DNA of 64,000 nt from Flavobacterium aestivum (GTDB lineage: Bacteria > Bacteroidota > Bacteroidia > Flavobacteriales > Flavobacteriaceae). This document shows positions 1-8,621 of the stretch, piece by piece. Location: contig NZ_CP113977.2 of the NCBI RefSeq assembly GCF_026870175.2, forward strand, positions 4,402,001 through 4,466,000, written 5' to 3'. The notes under the pieces are model-generated. The model ran no database searches, was not told the origin of the DNA, and worked only from the letters and a program-made list of their open reading frames with translations. How positions within the stretch are numbered: position 1 is the first letter of the stretch; each line of letters begins with the position of its first letter. The position numbers and the translations under genes were made by a program.

Positions 1-311
1 TGATTACAAACAAGTTTAATAAATCACACCATTTATTTTATACCCCAAAAATGTTTAATACCATTTTTGGGGTATTTTTTTATGCAAATTTTCAGAGCAA
101 AATCATTAGAAAAAATGTTTGCTAAATCATGCATAAAATACTCATTATAAAAAGATAGCGCTTATAAAAAACATAGTTCTTAACGCTTTTTAAACTAAAA
201 AACTCCATTTTAATAACTAAAATTTTTCACGCTTTGTACATAAAAAATTAGGCATCATCGATTATAAAAACTTAATTTGCGAACCCAAATCAAAAAAATA
301 CCCCCAAATTA
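1..311. other. Intergenic stretch, no gene seen
   Basis: No coding region is apparent in the first 311 bases. The only structured signal is the terminator at 41-81, which probably ends a gene lying to the left of the window. The remainder is AT-rich leader DNA ahead of the hydrolase that starts at 312. Confidence 0.6.
41..81 (+). terminator. Rho-independent terminator
   Basis: A perfect 13-bp stem (41-53 pairing with 62-74) with an 8-base loop is followed by seven T on the plus strand. It would terminate a plus-strand transcript that enters from outside the window. Confidence 0.85.
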
Positions 312-1004
312 ATGCGTTTTTATATTCTATTTTACCTACTTATCCTTTGCACAATTCCAACTGCACAAGCACAATTAAAAGCCATCACAGACCAAACCGA
401 TTACCCTTTCTGGATTAATCTTCCTAATCAGGATGTATTAGATAAAAAAGCACCAGTTATTCTATTTTTACACGGAAAAAGCTTATCCGGCACTAATTTG
501 AACCGGGTAAAACGCTACGGTGTAATCCGAGCAATCGAAAGAGGAAAAGAAATACCTGCCATTGTAATTGCTCCGCAAGTGTCTTCAGGACCTTGGAATC
601 CGGATAAACTTTTAAAACTTTTAGAATACGTACAAAGCAACTACAATACCGATTTATCTAGGGTATACGTATGCGGAATGAGTTTAGGAGGATATGGTAC
701 TTTTGATTTCGCTGGTAAATATCCCGATAAAATTACTGCAGCAGTAGCTATTTGCGGAGGCGGAAATCCAAAAGAAGCTTGTAATCTAGCAACAGTTCCA
801 TTATGGGTTATTCATGGAAACAAAGACTTTATTGTCCCAATTTCAGAATCCAAAAAAATGGTCAAAGCCATTCAGACTTGTAAACCAGATGCCAACCTCA
901 CTTTTACTATTGTTAAAGGTGGTAATCATGGTAGTGTAGAAAATTATTTTAGAGAAGATAAAATCTATAACTGGATGCTGAATCAATGTAAATTCATTCC
1001 ATAA
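312..1004 (+). CDS. Secreted alpha/beta-hydrolase (esterase-like)
   Basis: This 230-residue protein is an alpha/beta-hydrolase of the phospholipase/carboxylesterase or dienelactone-hydrolase type. A signal peptide of about 20 residues ends at AQA-Q, so it should act in the periplasm or outside the cell. An HGKS oxyanion segment lies near residue 54 and the nucleophile elbow is GMSLGG with Ser124. Asp172 (in HGNKDFIVP) and His206 (in GGNHG) complete a plausible triad. It converges on the ebo cluster with only 7 bases between stop codons and no terminator between them. The substrate is not evident; related Bacteroidetes proteins are annotated as peptidases or esterases that may act on polysaccharide esters. 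Fold confidence is high and the function is generic. Confidence 0.8.
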   Translation: MRFYILFYLLILCTIPTAQAQLKAITDQTDYPFWINLPNQDVLDKKAPVILFLHGKSLSGTNLNRVKRYGVIRAIERGKEIPAIVIAPQVSSGPWNPDKLLKLLEYVQSNYNTDLSRVYVCGMSLGGYGTFDFAGKYPDKITAAVAICGGGNPKEACNLATVPLWVIHGNKDFIVPISESKKMVKAIQTCKPDANLTFTIVKGGNHGSVENYFREDKIYNWMLNQCKFIP

Positions 1005-1011
1005 AATACTA

Positions 1012-2436
1012 TCAAATAGTATCACTCATTTTTGAAAGCTGTTCCTCTTTTACTAATTCACTTTTGTGATTTTTAAAAACAGTATTCAATATGTACTGAC
1101 ATACTAAGTTGCTTTCTATTTTGTCTGCTATAGCTGCTTTACCTATAAATACAGGTTTATCTCCATCGCTTTTTGGGATGCATCCATGGGAACCACTGAC
1201 CAATGTAGCATCTAATGGAATAACATTCATAAGGGTACGAAATCCTAGCTTTTTTCTAATTAATTTTAGCACAATGCGTGGTAAAATAAACTTCTTTTTA
1301 GGATCTAAAAACAGCTCTACAGGGTCATAACCCGGTTTTTTATGAATTTCTACAGTACGGGCAAAATCAGGTGCTTTGCTATCATCTAACCAATAATAAT
1401 AGGTAAACCAGCTATCTTGTTCTGATACAAGAACAAGATCACCTGCTCGTTTGTGATTAAGATTATACTCTTTTTTTCCTTCATCATCCAACACCATTGC
1501 TACTCCAGGCACTTTTTCCAGCAATTTTTTGAGTTCAGAAAGATCACTCTTTTCTTTTACATATACATGAGCTACCTGATGATCTGCTAATGCAAAAGCT
1601 TTACACTCTCCTGTATCTAATAATTCTAACCCTCGTTCTTCTCTAATCTGTAAATAGCCGTGAATACGAAGAAATCTATTGATGTGGATTGGATTAGTAG
1701 ATTTAGTAATCCCATATTCAGATAAAACAATAGGTTGCACTCCTTTACTTTCAAAATACTCAATCAAATTTTTACAGACTTGATCAATAGCTTTTACTTC
1801 TGCATCGATTTTTGATGATCCGGGCTCAAATTTTTGACAACAATAATCCAAATGAGGTAAATAAATTAAGTTGAGCGTGGGATTATGCCATTCATAAACC
1901 AACTTTGATGCCTCTGCAATCCATTGACTGGAAAGAATGGTTGTTTTTGGTCCCCAAAAATCAAAAAGCGGAAATACACCAAGTTTGTCCTGTAAGCGAT
2001 CACGCAACTCAGCAGGTTTTGAATATGAATCCGGCTTTTTTTGTCCGTCAGCCCAATACTGTGGACGAGGAGTAACTGTAAAATCAGCATCTGAATACAT
2101 GTTATACCACCAAAATAAATTGGCACAAGTAAAAGTTGGATCAATCTTTTTTGCTAAATCCCATATTCTTGGAGATTGTATCAGCTTATTTGATTGCTTC
2201 CACATCTTTACTTCGGCATCCTCTCTATCATACCAACCGTTACCTACAATACCATGCTCAGAAGGCCATTTACCTGTTAAGTAAGTTGTTTGGGCTGAAC
2301 AGGTAAGAGCCGGTAATACAGGCTCAATAATACTTAAATGTCCGTTTTTTTTAAGCCATTGATGCAAAAATAAATCTGGATTTTGAAGTAAAGTAGTTGT
2401 AAGTCCTACTACATTAATGACGGCTGTTTGTTGCAT
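1012..2436 (-). CDS. eboF: EboF-like alkaline phosphatase / nucleotide pyrophosphatase family protein
   Basis: The 474-residue product belongs to the alkaline phosphatase/NPP phosphodiesterase superfamily. The catalytic threonine lies in CSAQTTYLTG (Thr50 or Thr51), followed by PSEHGIVGNGW, the usual NPP signature. Likely metal ligands sit in LPHLDY (about 191-196), LSEYG (about 236) and SGSHG (about 417). No signal peptide is apparent, so a cytoplasmic site is likely. It is the last of six same-strand genes in the order known for ebo clusters (A-F). The gap to eboE is 119 bases, so it may have its own promoter or be read through. Its substrate in the ebo context is unknown. Confidence 0.8.
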   Translation of the reverse strand: MQQTAVINVVGLTTTLLQNPDLFLHQWLKKNGHLSIIEPVLPALTCSAQTTYLTGKWPSEHGIVGNGWYDREDAEVKMWKQSNKLIQSPRIWDLAKKIDPTFTCANLFWWYNMYSDADFTVTPRPQYWADGQKKPDSYSKPAELRDRLQDKLGVFPLFDFWGPKTTILSSQWIAEASKLVYEWHNPTLNLIYLPHLDYCCQKFEPGSSKIDAEVKAIDQVCKNLIEYFESKGVQPIVLSEYGITKSTNPIHINRFLRIHGYLQIREERGLELLDTGECKAFALADHQVAHVYVKEKSDLSELKKLLEKVPGVAMVLDDEGKKEYNLNHKRAGDLVLVSEQDSWFTYYYWLDDSKAPDFARTVEIHKKPGYDPVELFLDPKKKFILPRIVLKLIRKKLGFRTLMNVIPLDATLVSGSHGCIPKSDGDKPVFIGKAAIADKIESNLVCQYILNTVFKNHKSELVKEEQLSKMSDTI

Positions 2437-2555
2437 GGTTTTAATATTGTTGTGTACTTTTAAAGTATCAATTCAGATAATTATTAAATCATAAATAGTT
2501 TTTGAGAACAATTTAATTGAGAGTACTTTTACATAGTCTCGACATTTTTATTTTT

Positions 2556-3812
2556 TTATCCCCTATTCCCTATGGCTGAATAACTATTTTTTTTAAATGT
2601 TTCGTTGGCTATTGTATTCATAACCCACTCTAATTCTCTTTCTATAGATTCTACCAAATCCGTTTGCAAATGAGAAGGTAATACCTGCCATGTATAGGTT
2701 TCTATTTCCAAATGTTTGGTAAACTCTTTTTTACACCAACTTTCCAGAACACTAATAATTTCATTTTGGGTAGACTGCAATAGTTGGAAATCTTCAACAA
2801 ATATTGGAACGTGAAAATGCGTACGAAGCTCCTCGAAGTCAATACAATTCATAGCCTCTATACCTTTACCTAAATCATCAAATTTCAGCAACTCCCCACC
2901 AATTGTTTTTATTACCACCTGATGCAGATAGGTAGGCTCATCAAAAATGCGCAAATGCTGTTGTTGATCAGCAATTGAGACTGTATCCGAAGCTTTGCAT
3001 TTAAGGGCTGCACTAATTTGTAATTTTCCAATCTTCAAGCCATGTTTTTCCATTTTTTGCAATACCTCTTCACTTTTTTCAAAGCCAACTGCAAAATGAC
3101 AAACATCGTAACAAAGTTGTATATGAGTGCGCATGTATTCTTGTGCCTGCGAATTACTGCACATAAGAGTAGAAGCTAACAATGAAGCTCCTTCTTGAAG
3201 CAAATACTCCTCAAAGAAAGCGATATATTCATCGCTATTTTCAATTACTCCATCAGGCTCCGGTTCAATATTCAAATGCATTTTTTTACCCCTAGTCTCG
3301 TGGAATTTCACTAACTGAGCAACTAAATATACAAGCTTTTTTGTTGCGGTTTGTTTCACTTGATTAAGCTCTTCCTCTGTTCTATGCCAATGTTTATACG
3401 AAAGCGGAGAAGTTGAAATACCACCTTCCATGTCAGATGGCAAGAGTTCACATAGAATCGTAAAAAGTAACTGGGTATAACTCAATCTCTCGTTACTTGT
3501 CCAGTCTGGTAAATGGACTTTATCTTTTACAGCTTCATCATGAAAATTGCCATACGGAAATCCATTTATAGTAAATACATACATCTCATTTTGCAGGAGC
3601 CAAACTTTAAACATCAATAAGTTACCATCTTGCAATAGTTCGGTGGCAGCTTGATGCGAAAGACGCAAACCTATACCAAAAGGCTCATAAGGGGATACTT
3701 TTTTTTTGATAGGGACACAATAGTCCACTATATTTTTAAAAACAGCCTCCCATGATTCACCAGCATGAATATTGGTGCAATAACTTAAATGACCATTTTG
3801 ACTAATTAGCAT
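2556..3812 (-). CDS. eboE: EboE, TIM-barrel metabolite-traffic protein
   Basis: This 418-residue protein resembles xylose-isomerase-like TIM barrels, the family annotated as metabolite traffic protein EboE. Acidic and histidine clusters expected of a metal-binding barrel are visible: NIEPEPDG around residue 177 and QLCYDVCHFAVGFE around residue 235. The ATG at 3812 overlaps the end of eboD by 7 bases, which implies translational coupling. In cyanobacteria the ebo genes are needed to move the scytonemin monomer to the periplasm, but the chemistry done by EboE is not established. The assignment rests on both sequence character and position in the cluster. Confidence 0.82.
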   Translation of the reverse strand: MLISQNGHLSYCTNIHAGESWEAVFKNIVDYCVPIKKKVSPYEPFGIGLRLSHQAATELLQDGNLLMFKVWLLQNEMYVFTINGFPYGNFHDEAVKDKVHLPDWTSNERLSYTQLLFTILCELLPSDMEGGISTSPLSYKHWHRTEEELNQVKQTATKKLVYLVAQLVKFHETRGKKMHLNIEPEPDGVIENSDEYIAFFEEYLLQEGASLLASTLMCSNSQAQEYMRTHIQLCYDVCHFAVGFEKSEEVLQKMEKHGLKIGKLQISAALKCKASDTVSIADQQQHLRIFDEPTYLHQVVIKTIGGELLKFDDLGKGIEAMNCIDFEELRTHFHVPIFVEDFQLLQSTQNEIISVLESWCKKEFTKHLEIETYTWQVLPSHLQTDLVESIERELEWVMNTIANETFKKNSYSAIGNRG

Positions 3813-4978
3813 ATTGCGGTATTTAAATGGTGAAACGAAGTAATATGTTGAATTGAATCAGCTATTTGTGTGTTATCGAGAAAATGCACTTCTTCACCTT
3901 TGCCAATCTCTCTTAATAACATAATAGTAAGTTGTCCTCCCAGATGTTCCCTAAATTCATCCAAACCTTTTATAACCTCATCTAGTTTTATAGTAAGCAT
4001 AGGATGAGTTATAGAAAACCCTAATGCGATAAAACAGTTTAAAACTCGATTTAAACTATACTCATCAATTTTTTTTGATAAAAAAGAATATGTAACATCA
4101 AGTGCTATACCAATTGCTACTGCCTCTCCGTGTGTAACTTCATAATTAGTGAGTTGCTCCAATTTATGTGCAGCCCAATGTCCGAAATCTAACGGACGAG
4201 ATGAACCCTTTTCGAAAGGATCTCCTTCTTTAGAAATATGATGGGTATGTAAGGCTGCGCAACGAATGATTAGCTCTTCCATAATCTCAGTATCTCTATT
4301 ATTGAGTAATTGAGTATTACTTTCTATCCAATCAAAAAAGGCAACATCTTTGATAAGCGCTACTTTTATAGCTTCAGAAATACCCGATCTCCAATCGCGC
4401 TGACTAAGTGTTTTTAAAAAATCAGAATCGTTGAGTACTGCATAAGGAGGTGCGAATGTTCCCAGGAAATTTTTCTTTCCAAAATAATTCATGCTGTTTT
4501 TAACCCCAACCCCTGAGTCATTTTGTGACAAAACCGTTGTTGGTATCCTAATTAAACGTACACCTCGATGGGCTATAGCTGCCGCATATCCTACAGCATC
4601 GAGTACCGCTCCGCCACCAATGGCTATAAGAAACGAATGTCTGTCTATTTTGTTATTGTTGATTAGTTCTAAAACCTCTTCAATATGATTTGGATTATTC
4701 TTAACTACTTCCCCTCCTTCTACTACAAGAAAATTAGTCTCAGTAACTATAAATTGATGATATTCAAAATAACTAATAATGTTTGTGACCAATTGGTCTG
4801 TACAATCTACAACCCCTTTATCAATTACAATTGCTACTTTGGGTTGCTGAAAAAAAGGTTCCTTTTTAATCACCTCTATAAGTGATGTATTGCTAACATC
4901 AAATATGGAACGACTAAAAATAATATCATAATTAAATGAGACTTGAAAATTTTGTTGAAGTATGTGTTGGTGTTTCAT
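3806..4978 (-). CDS. eboD: EboD, 3-dehydroquinate synthase-like protein
   Basis: The sequence is that of the dehydroquinate synthase family: GGGAVLDAVGYAAA near the NAD site, RIPTTVLSQNDSGVGVKNSMN, an FGHW segment and HGEAVAIG with the metal-binding histidine. It is about 390 residues from the ATG at 4978. A TTG seven codons upstream at 4999 would overlap the eboC stop; the ATG is preferred. In the ebo context this is the EboD sugar-phosphate-cyclase-like enzyme rather than the housekeeping AroB; its substrate may differ from DAHP. Tight spacing with eboC (17 bases) and eboE (7-base overlap) shows one operon. Confidence 0.85.
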   Translation of the reverse strand: MKHQHILQQNFQVSFNYDIIFSRSIFDVSNTSLIEVIKKEPFFQQPKVAIVIDKGVVDCTDQLVTNIISYFEYHQFIVTETNFLVVEGGEVVKNNPNHIEEVLELINNNKIDRHSFLIAIGGGAVLDAVGYAAAIAHRGVRLIRIPTTVLSQNDSGVGVKNSMNYFGKKNFLGTFAPPYAVLNDSDFLKTLSQRDWRSGISEAIKVALIKDVAFFDWIESNTQLLNNRDTEIMEELIIRCAALHTHHISKEGDPFEKGSSRPLDFGHWAAHKLEQLTNYEVTHGEAVAIGIALDVTYSFLSKKIDEYSLNRVLNCFIALGFSITHPMLTIKLDEVIKGLDEFREHLGGQLTIMLLREIGKGEEVHFLDNTQIADSIQHITSFHHLNTAIC

Positions 4979-4995
4979 TTTTTGTGGGGGTATAA

Positions 4996-5892
4996 TCAAG
5001 TGACCGCAAATTTTTTGGCCAATAAAATAGATAATGGTAATAAAGCGAGAACTGGCAAAGCATAAAACAATCCTGCTGAACCTGCCACATAACTTGCATT
5101 AAGTGGAATTAGTGACAGCACTCCTGTTTTTACAGCTTTTTGAATATATATAGGCTGATTGTAAATGAAGGCCTTGTATTTAGCGAAAAAATTAATGCCA
5201 TACCAAAAAAGTAAAAAAGGTAATAAAACCCAAAATCTAAATCCAATTATGTAGCCTATGTAAAAAAACAAGGCTACTACAATTGCATCTAACATGAGCG
5301 CAAGAAGTATCGCTGATTTATTATTTCCAAACGCTTCTTTTTTTGCTGTTAGCGTTATGGCTGCTATGAATATAATAGGGATAATCCCAATGTACCAATA
5401 ATTAGCAACTGCATCATTAATAATACTCATTCCCAAGAGTAAATTTCCTCCTCGACAAAGTCCCATATTTAAAGGTCCTGCAACTGAATAATGCTTACTT
5501 ATTTTATCATAACTAAGTGCCAGCAGACTAATAATAAGTGCCAAAATACCACTAAGTACTGATACTGCAAAAGCTACTCCAATTCCCATTAACAGCATTG
5601 TAGATCCTAGCAACAGAGCCTCATTTTTACTCACTAAACCACGAGGCAGTATTCTCTCTGGGCGGTTAATGGTATCCGCTTCCAAATCAAAAATATCATT
5701 AAATACAATTCCTCCTCCATATAAACCAATAGTAGATAATATGAGTAACACTAAATCAAGTATAAAATAATTACTTGCTGTATTGAAAACCAGAACTCCC
5801 GAAATAGCAACACCTGCTATAATATCAGATACAGCTGTAATGATATTAGCAGGGCGCAATAGGGTAAGCAAATAAAATATTTTCTTAGACAT
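4996..5892 (-). CDS. eboC: EboC, UbiA-type prenyltransferase-like membrane protein
   Basis: This 298-residue polytopic membrane protein has the UbiA aspartate-rich motif NDIFDLEADTINRPERILPRG at about residues 65-85, and about nine hydrophobic segments. UbiA proteins transfer prenyl groups to aromatic acceptors using Mg2+ bound by the Asp motif. Its neighbours are EboB upstream (start and stop directly adjacent, no gap) and EboD downstream. The natural acceptor for EboC has not been established as far as I know. The C-terminus ends in a basic stretch (LLAKKFAVT). Confidence 0.87.
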   Translation of the reverse strand: MSKKIFYLLTLLRPANIITAVSDIIAGVAISGVLVFNTASNYFILDLVLLILSTIGLYGGGIVFNDIFDLEADTINRPERILPRGLVSKNEALLLGSTMLLMGIGVAFAVSVLSGILALIISLLALSYDKISKHYSVAGPLNMGLCRGGNLLLGMSIINDAVANYWYIGIIPIIFIAAITLTAKKEAFGNNKSAILLALMLDAIVVALFFYIGYIIGFRFWVLLPFLLFWYGINFFAKYKAFIYNQPIYIQKAVKTGVLSLIPLNASYVAGSAGLFYALPVLALLPLSILLAKKFAVT

Positions 5893-6801
5893 TTAGTTTT
5901 CGATAATAATATTAGGATATACAATTTCTTGAGCTTCTTGTCCTCTCAATATACCGTTTCCTTCAAATAATGAATCTTGTGTAATTGTCATTTCGCTTTT
6001 CCAATCTTCCTCGCTCATTTGTCCGCTCTGAGAATAGGCGGTTAATGCGTTTTTATAACATGTCAAATGAACATCTTCTTTGGCTATGCCTCTTTCGAGC
6101 ATTAAAGCTGCTGTTTTAGGAACAGATAAAGGATCACTAACTCCCCAATCGGCTGAACTATCAACAATAATCCTTTCAGATCCATATTGTTTCACAACCT
6201 CAACCATACGTTCATTCCCCATTTTGGTATTAGGATAAATCGTAAAAGCGGCCCAGTACCCTCTATCCAAAACGTGCTTAGCTGTTTCTTCGTTATTATG
6301 GTCTATAACTACCATATGAGGGGCAATTCCGTGCTCTTCTAACACATCCATACTTCTAATGGTTCCATTTTTTTTATCTCTATGCGGAGTATGAACCATC
6401 ACTGGCAAATTAAATTTCAATGCCAGCTCAATCTGTAATCTAAAATACTTATCCTCAGCTGGAGTTTGATCATCATAACCAATTTCCCCAATAGCAACCA
6501 CTCCTTCTTTCGCTGCAAACAAAGGCAATAACTCCATTACCTTTTCTGCCAGAGCTTCATTGTTTGCTTCTTTTGAGTTTAAACCTATTGTACAATAATG
6601 TTTAATTCCGAATTGGGAGGCTCTAAATCTTTCCCAGCCCACTAGGGTGCTGAAATAATCTTTGAAAGATGATGCTTCTGTTCGGGCTTGCCCTAGCCAA
6701 AAAGCAGGTTCAATAACAGCCACAACTCCTGCGGCACGCATAGCTTGGTAATCATCAGTGGTTCTGGAAACCATGTGAATGTGCGGATCTATATAATACA
6801 T
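5893..6801 (-). CDS. eboB: EboB, TatD-family metal-dependent hydrolase
   Basis: The 302-residue product is an amidohydrolase-fold TatD relative. The metal-site pattern is present: DPHIH at the N-terminus, AIGEIGYDD (about residue 103), MVHTPH (about 134), VIDHNN (about 165) and VDSSADWG (about 216). TatD proteins are generally nucleases or hydrolases, but EboB orthologues sit in ebo operons and their substrate is unknown. It starts 3 bases after the eboA stop and ends flush against the eboC start, so A, B and C are co-translated. Confidence 0.85.
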   Translation of the reverse strand: MYYIDPHIHMVSRTTDDYQAMRAAGVVAVIEPAFWLGQARTEASSFKDYFSTLVGWERFRASQFGIKHYCTIGLNSKEANNEALAEKVMELLPLFAAKEGVVAIGEIGYDDQTPAEDKYFRLQIELALKFNLPVMVHTPHRDKKNGTIRSMDVLEEHGIAPHMVVIDHNNEETAKHVLDRGYWAAFTIYPNTKMGNERMVEVVKQYGSERIIVDSSADWGVSDPLSVPKTAALMLERGIAKEDVHLTCYKNALTAYSQSGQMSEEDWKSEMTITQDSLFEGNGILRGQEAQEIVYPNIIIEN

Positions 6802-6804
6802 AAA

Positions 6805-7668
6805 CTAAAAATTTGATTGTGAATAATGTTGCTCTCCTATTTCTTCCCATGAAGTTTCACTATTTAGTGTTACTTCGGTTTGAAATGTATCTTGATTATA
6901 AAATGAACTGTCTTTTAGGACTTTTATAGCAGCTTGCTGGGTTAAACTATCTCCTGAATTTATAGCATTGAATAAATCTGATGCTATGTCTTGATTTACA
7001 TATCCGGCAACCAATCGCCAAATTTCGGGCGTAACTAATCTTCCTGCAGACCAGCGTTCGTGAATATAATCATGTACTATTAGGGCAAGTTTTTCGTTTT
7101 TACGTAGATCTAAATCGACAATTCGATAAAGTGGGCGCCCCATAAAAACGGCTTTTAGAACCAATTGATTCCATGCATCAACCGGTAAATGTTCTGCAGC
7201 AAATGGGTTTTCTAATGCAATCGCATCAAAAACAGCAACCATATTGGTTCTGATTCCTTCTTGAACCAGTGAAACAAAATCCTGAGCATTCTCTAAAAAA
7301 AACAATCCTTTATACAAACAGATAAGTTCTTTTATATCTGCCATTTCGGCTATTTTTTTTAGTACTTCCTCGTTTTGGTCTATTGGAATGTGGATCATTA
7401 ACAAACTGCGACAAAGCTGTTGCAGGTCCCAACTACTCTTTGTAAAACTAGGATATAGTTGTTCTAGTGACTCTTTTTCTTGCGTTGTCCATTCTGGAAT
7501 AGTTGATGAAATGCGTCTGGAGATCAATCCAAAAGCCTGAAAAAACAGAGCCTCATTTTCGAATGAGAGAACACTTTCAAGCCAATTTAATTCAGAACTC
7601 GAAAGTTTGCTCTGAATTATTGGATACAATATTTTCTTTGAATTTGTTTTAATTGAAGTTTCCAACAT
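6805..7668 (-). CDS. eboA: EboA-domain protein, first gene of the ebo cluster
   Basis: About 287 residues from the ATG at 7668. An upstream non-ATG start at 7695 is possible but less likely. The protein is alpha-helical and soluble, with no enzyme motif that I can identify. It is assigned as EboA from overall character and because it heads a run of five recognisable Ebo proteins in canonical order. A candidate Bacteroidetes -7 element lies about 185 bases upstream (7851-7859, minus strand). The function of EboA is unknown. Confidence 0.72.
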   Translation of the reverse strand: MLETSIKTNSKKILYPIIQSKLSSSELNWLESVLSFENEALFFQAFGLISRRISSTIPEWTTQEKESLEQLYPSFTKSSWDLQQLCRSLLMIHIPIDQNEEVLKKIAEMADIKELICLYKGLFFLENAQDFVSLVQEGIRTNMVAVFDAIALENPFAAEHLPVDAWNQLVLKAVFMGRPLYRIVDLDLRKNEKLALIVHDYIHERWSAGRLVTPEIWRLVAGYVNQDIASDLFNAINSGDSLTQQAAIKVLKDSSFYNQDTFQTEVTLNSETSWEEIGEQHYSQSNF

Positions 7669-8159
7669 TTTCTTAAATTTTATAATTAAGCACAAAACAG
7701 AGTTAAGATTGATCTATTTGATTCAAAATAAATTATAAAAAAACAGATCTATAATTTGCCGAGTAAATCCGAATCGATATCTCTATTTCTAGCAGCCCAC
7801 TTACATTGTTTCAATTTTATTTCTTAAAATCAATACATGTTTAGTGTTTTGCAAAAATATAAGAAAAGTTGTAATGTAAAAATAATTTTAAACTTCTTTT
7901 TCTTTCATTATTAAAAACGCAATATTCATACATTTTAAATACAGAATTAATAAATATTGAATCTTAGATTCATAATAAAAGAATATTTCAAACTTAATTG
8001 ACAATAGAACAAAGCTTTAGTCCGATCGAACATTCTTACATCAATATTAAAAAAAACTTACAACTAAATATTACAACTAATTCTTAACAAAAGGTTATGC
8101 TTTCATTATTGGCATAAACTATAGTGTTACGTCCAATTGCTTTATTTTGAGCATCAAGC
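7669..8159. other. 491-base AT-rich gap upstream of the ebo cluster
   Basis: This gap separates the ebo cluster from the VioB-like trio. I see no gene in it. The one supportable signal is the -7-like element at 7851-7859 on the minus strand. Its length suggests that the trio and the ebo genes are separate transcription units, though no clear terminator for the trio was found here. Confidence 0.5.
7851..7859 (-). promoter_or_regulatory. Candidate promoter for eboA (-7 element)
   Basis: Read on the minus strand these bases are TATTTTTGC, matching the Bacteroidetes -7 consensus TAnnTTTG. No convincing -33 TTG was found. A start here would give a leader of roughly 175 bases before eboA. Confidence 0.4.
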
Positions 8160-8591
8160 CTAAATATCTTGCCGAATGACCAAAGAATTATTATCAGGAT
8201 CCCGGAAAAAGAAAAAGTGATCTGTATATCCTTTATCTGATGTATTAGAGATAATGATTTGACCATCTATCTCATCAATTACTACTTTTTCACTTCTAAA
8301 ATAATCTAGTGTTGCTTCTATATCGTTTACGACAAAAGTAGGAGTCGTTCCTGTTTGAGGTAATGGGTTAAAGGGTTTATCAATATCTTTATATAAGCCC
8401 AAAGTACAAATACTTCTATCCTTTGGGCCTAAATATAATTGCATAAAGGAATCTGCTCCATAATTCCCACCTGAATTGAGCGTATACCTATCATCTGTAT
8501 TAAATCCTAGAATTTTCTCATAGAATTTTTTGGATTTAAGTATATCGCTCACAGATAGTTTAATAATAATCCCCTTAGACTTAAATTTCAT
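8160..8591 (-). CDS. VOC / glyoxalase-fold protein
   Basis: A 143-residue protein of the vicinal-oxygen-chelate superfamily (glyoxalase, bleomycin-resistance and extradiol-dioxygenase relatives). Two beta-alpha-beta-beta-beta halves can be followed: IIIKLSVSDILKSKKFYEKILGF at the N-terminus and PTFVVNDIEATLDYF in the middle, ending in FFFRDPDNNSLVI. The ATG at 8591 was chosen over a TTG at 8615. It lies 30 bases after the ferritin-like gene on the same strand and probably shares its transcript. Possible roles are a small-molecule-modifying enzyme of the same pathway or a binding/resistance protein; the sequence does not decide. Confidence 0.78.
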   Translation of the reverse strand: MKFKSKGIIIKLSVSDILKSKKFYEKILGFNTDDRYTLNSGGNYGADSFMQLYLGPKDRSICTLGLYKDIDKPFNPLPQTGTTPTFVVNDIEATLDYFRSEKVVIDEIDGQIIISNTSDKGYTDHFFFFRDPDNNSLVIRQDI

Positions 8592-8621
8592 TTTGGTTTT
8601 TATAACTTTTTGCAAAACAAA

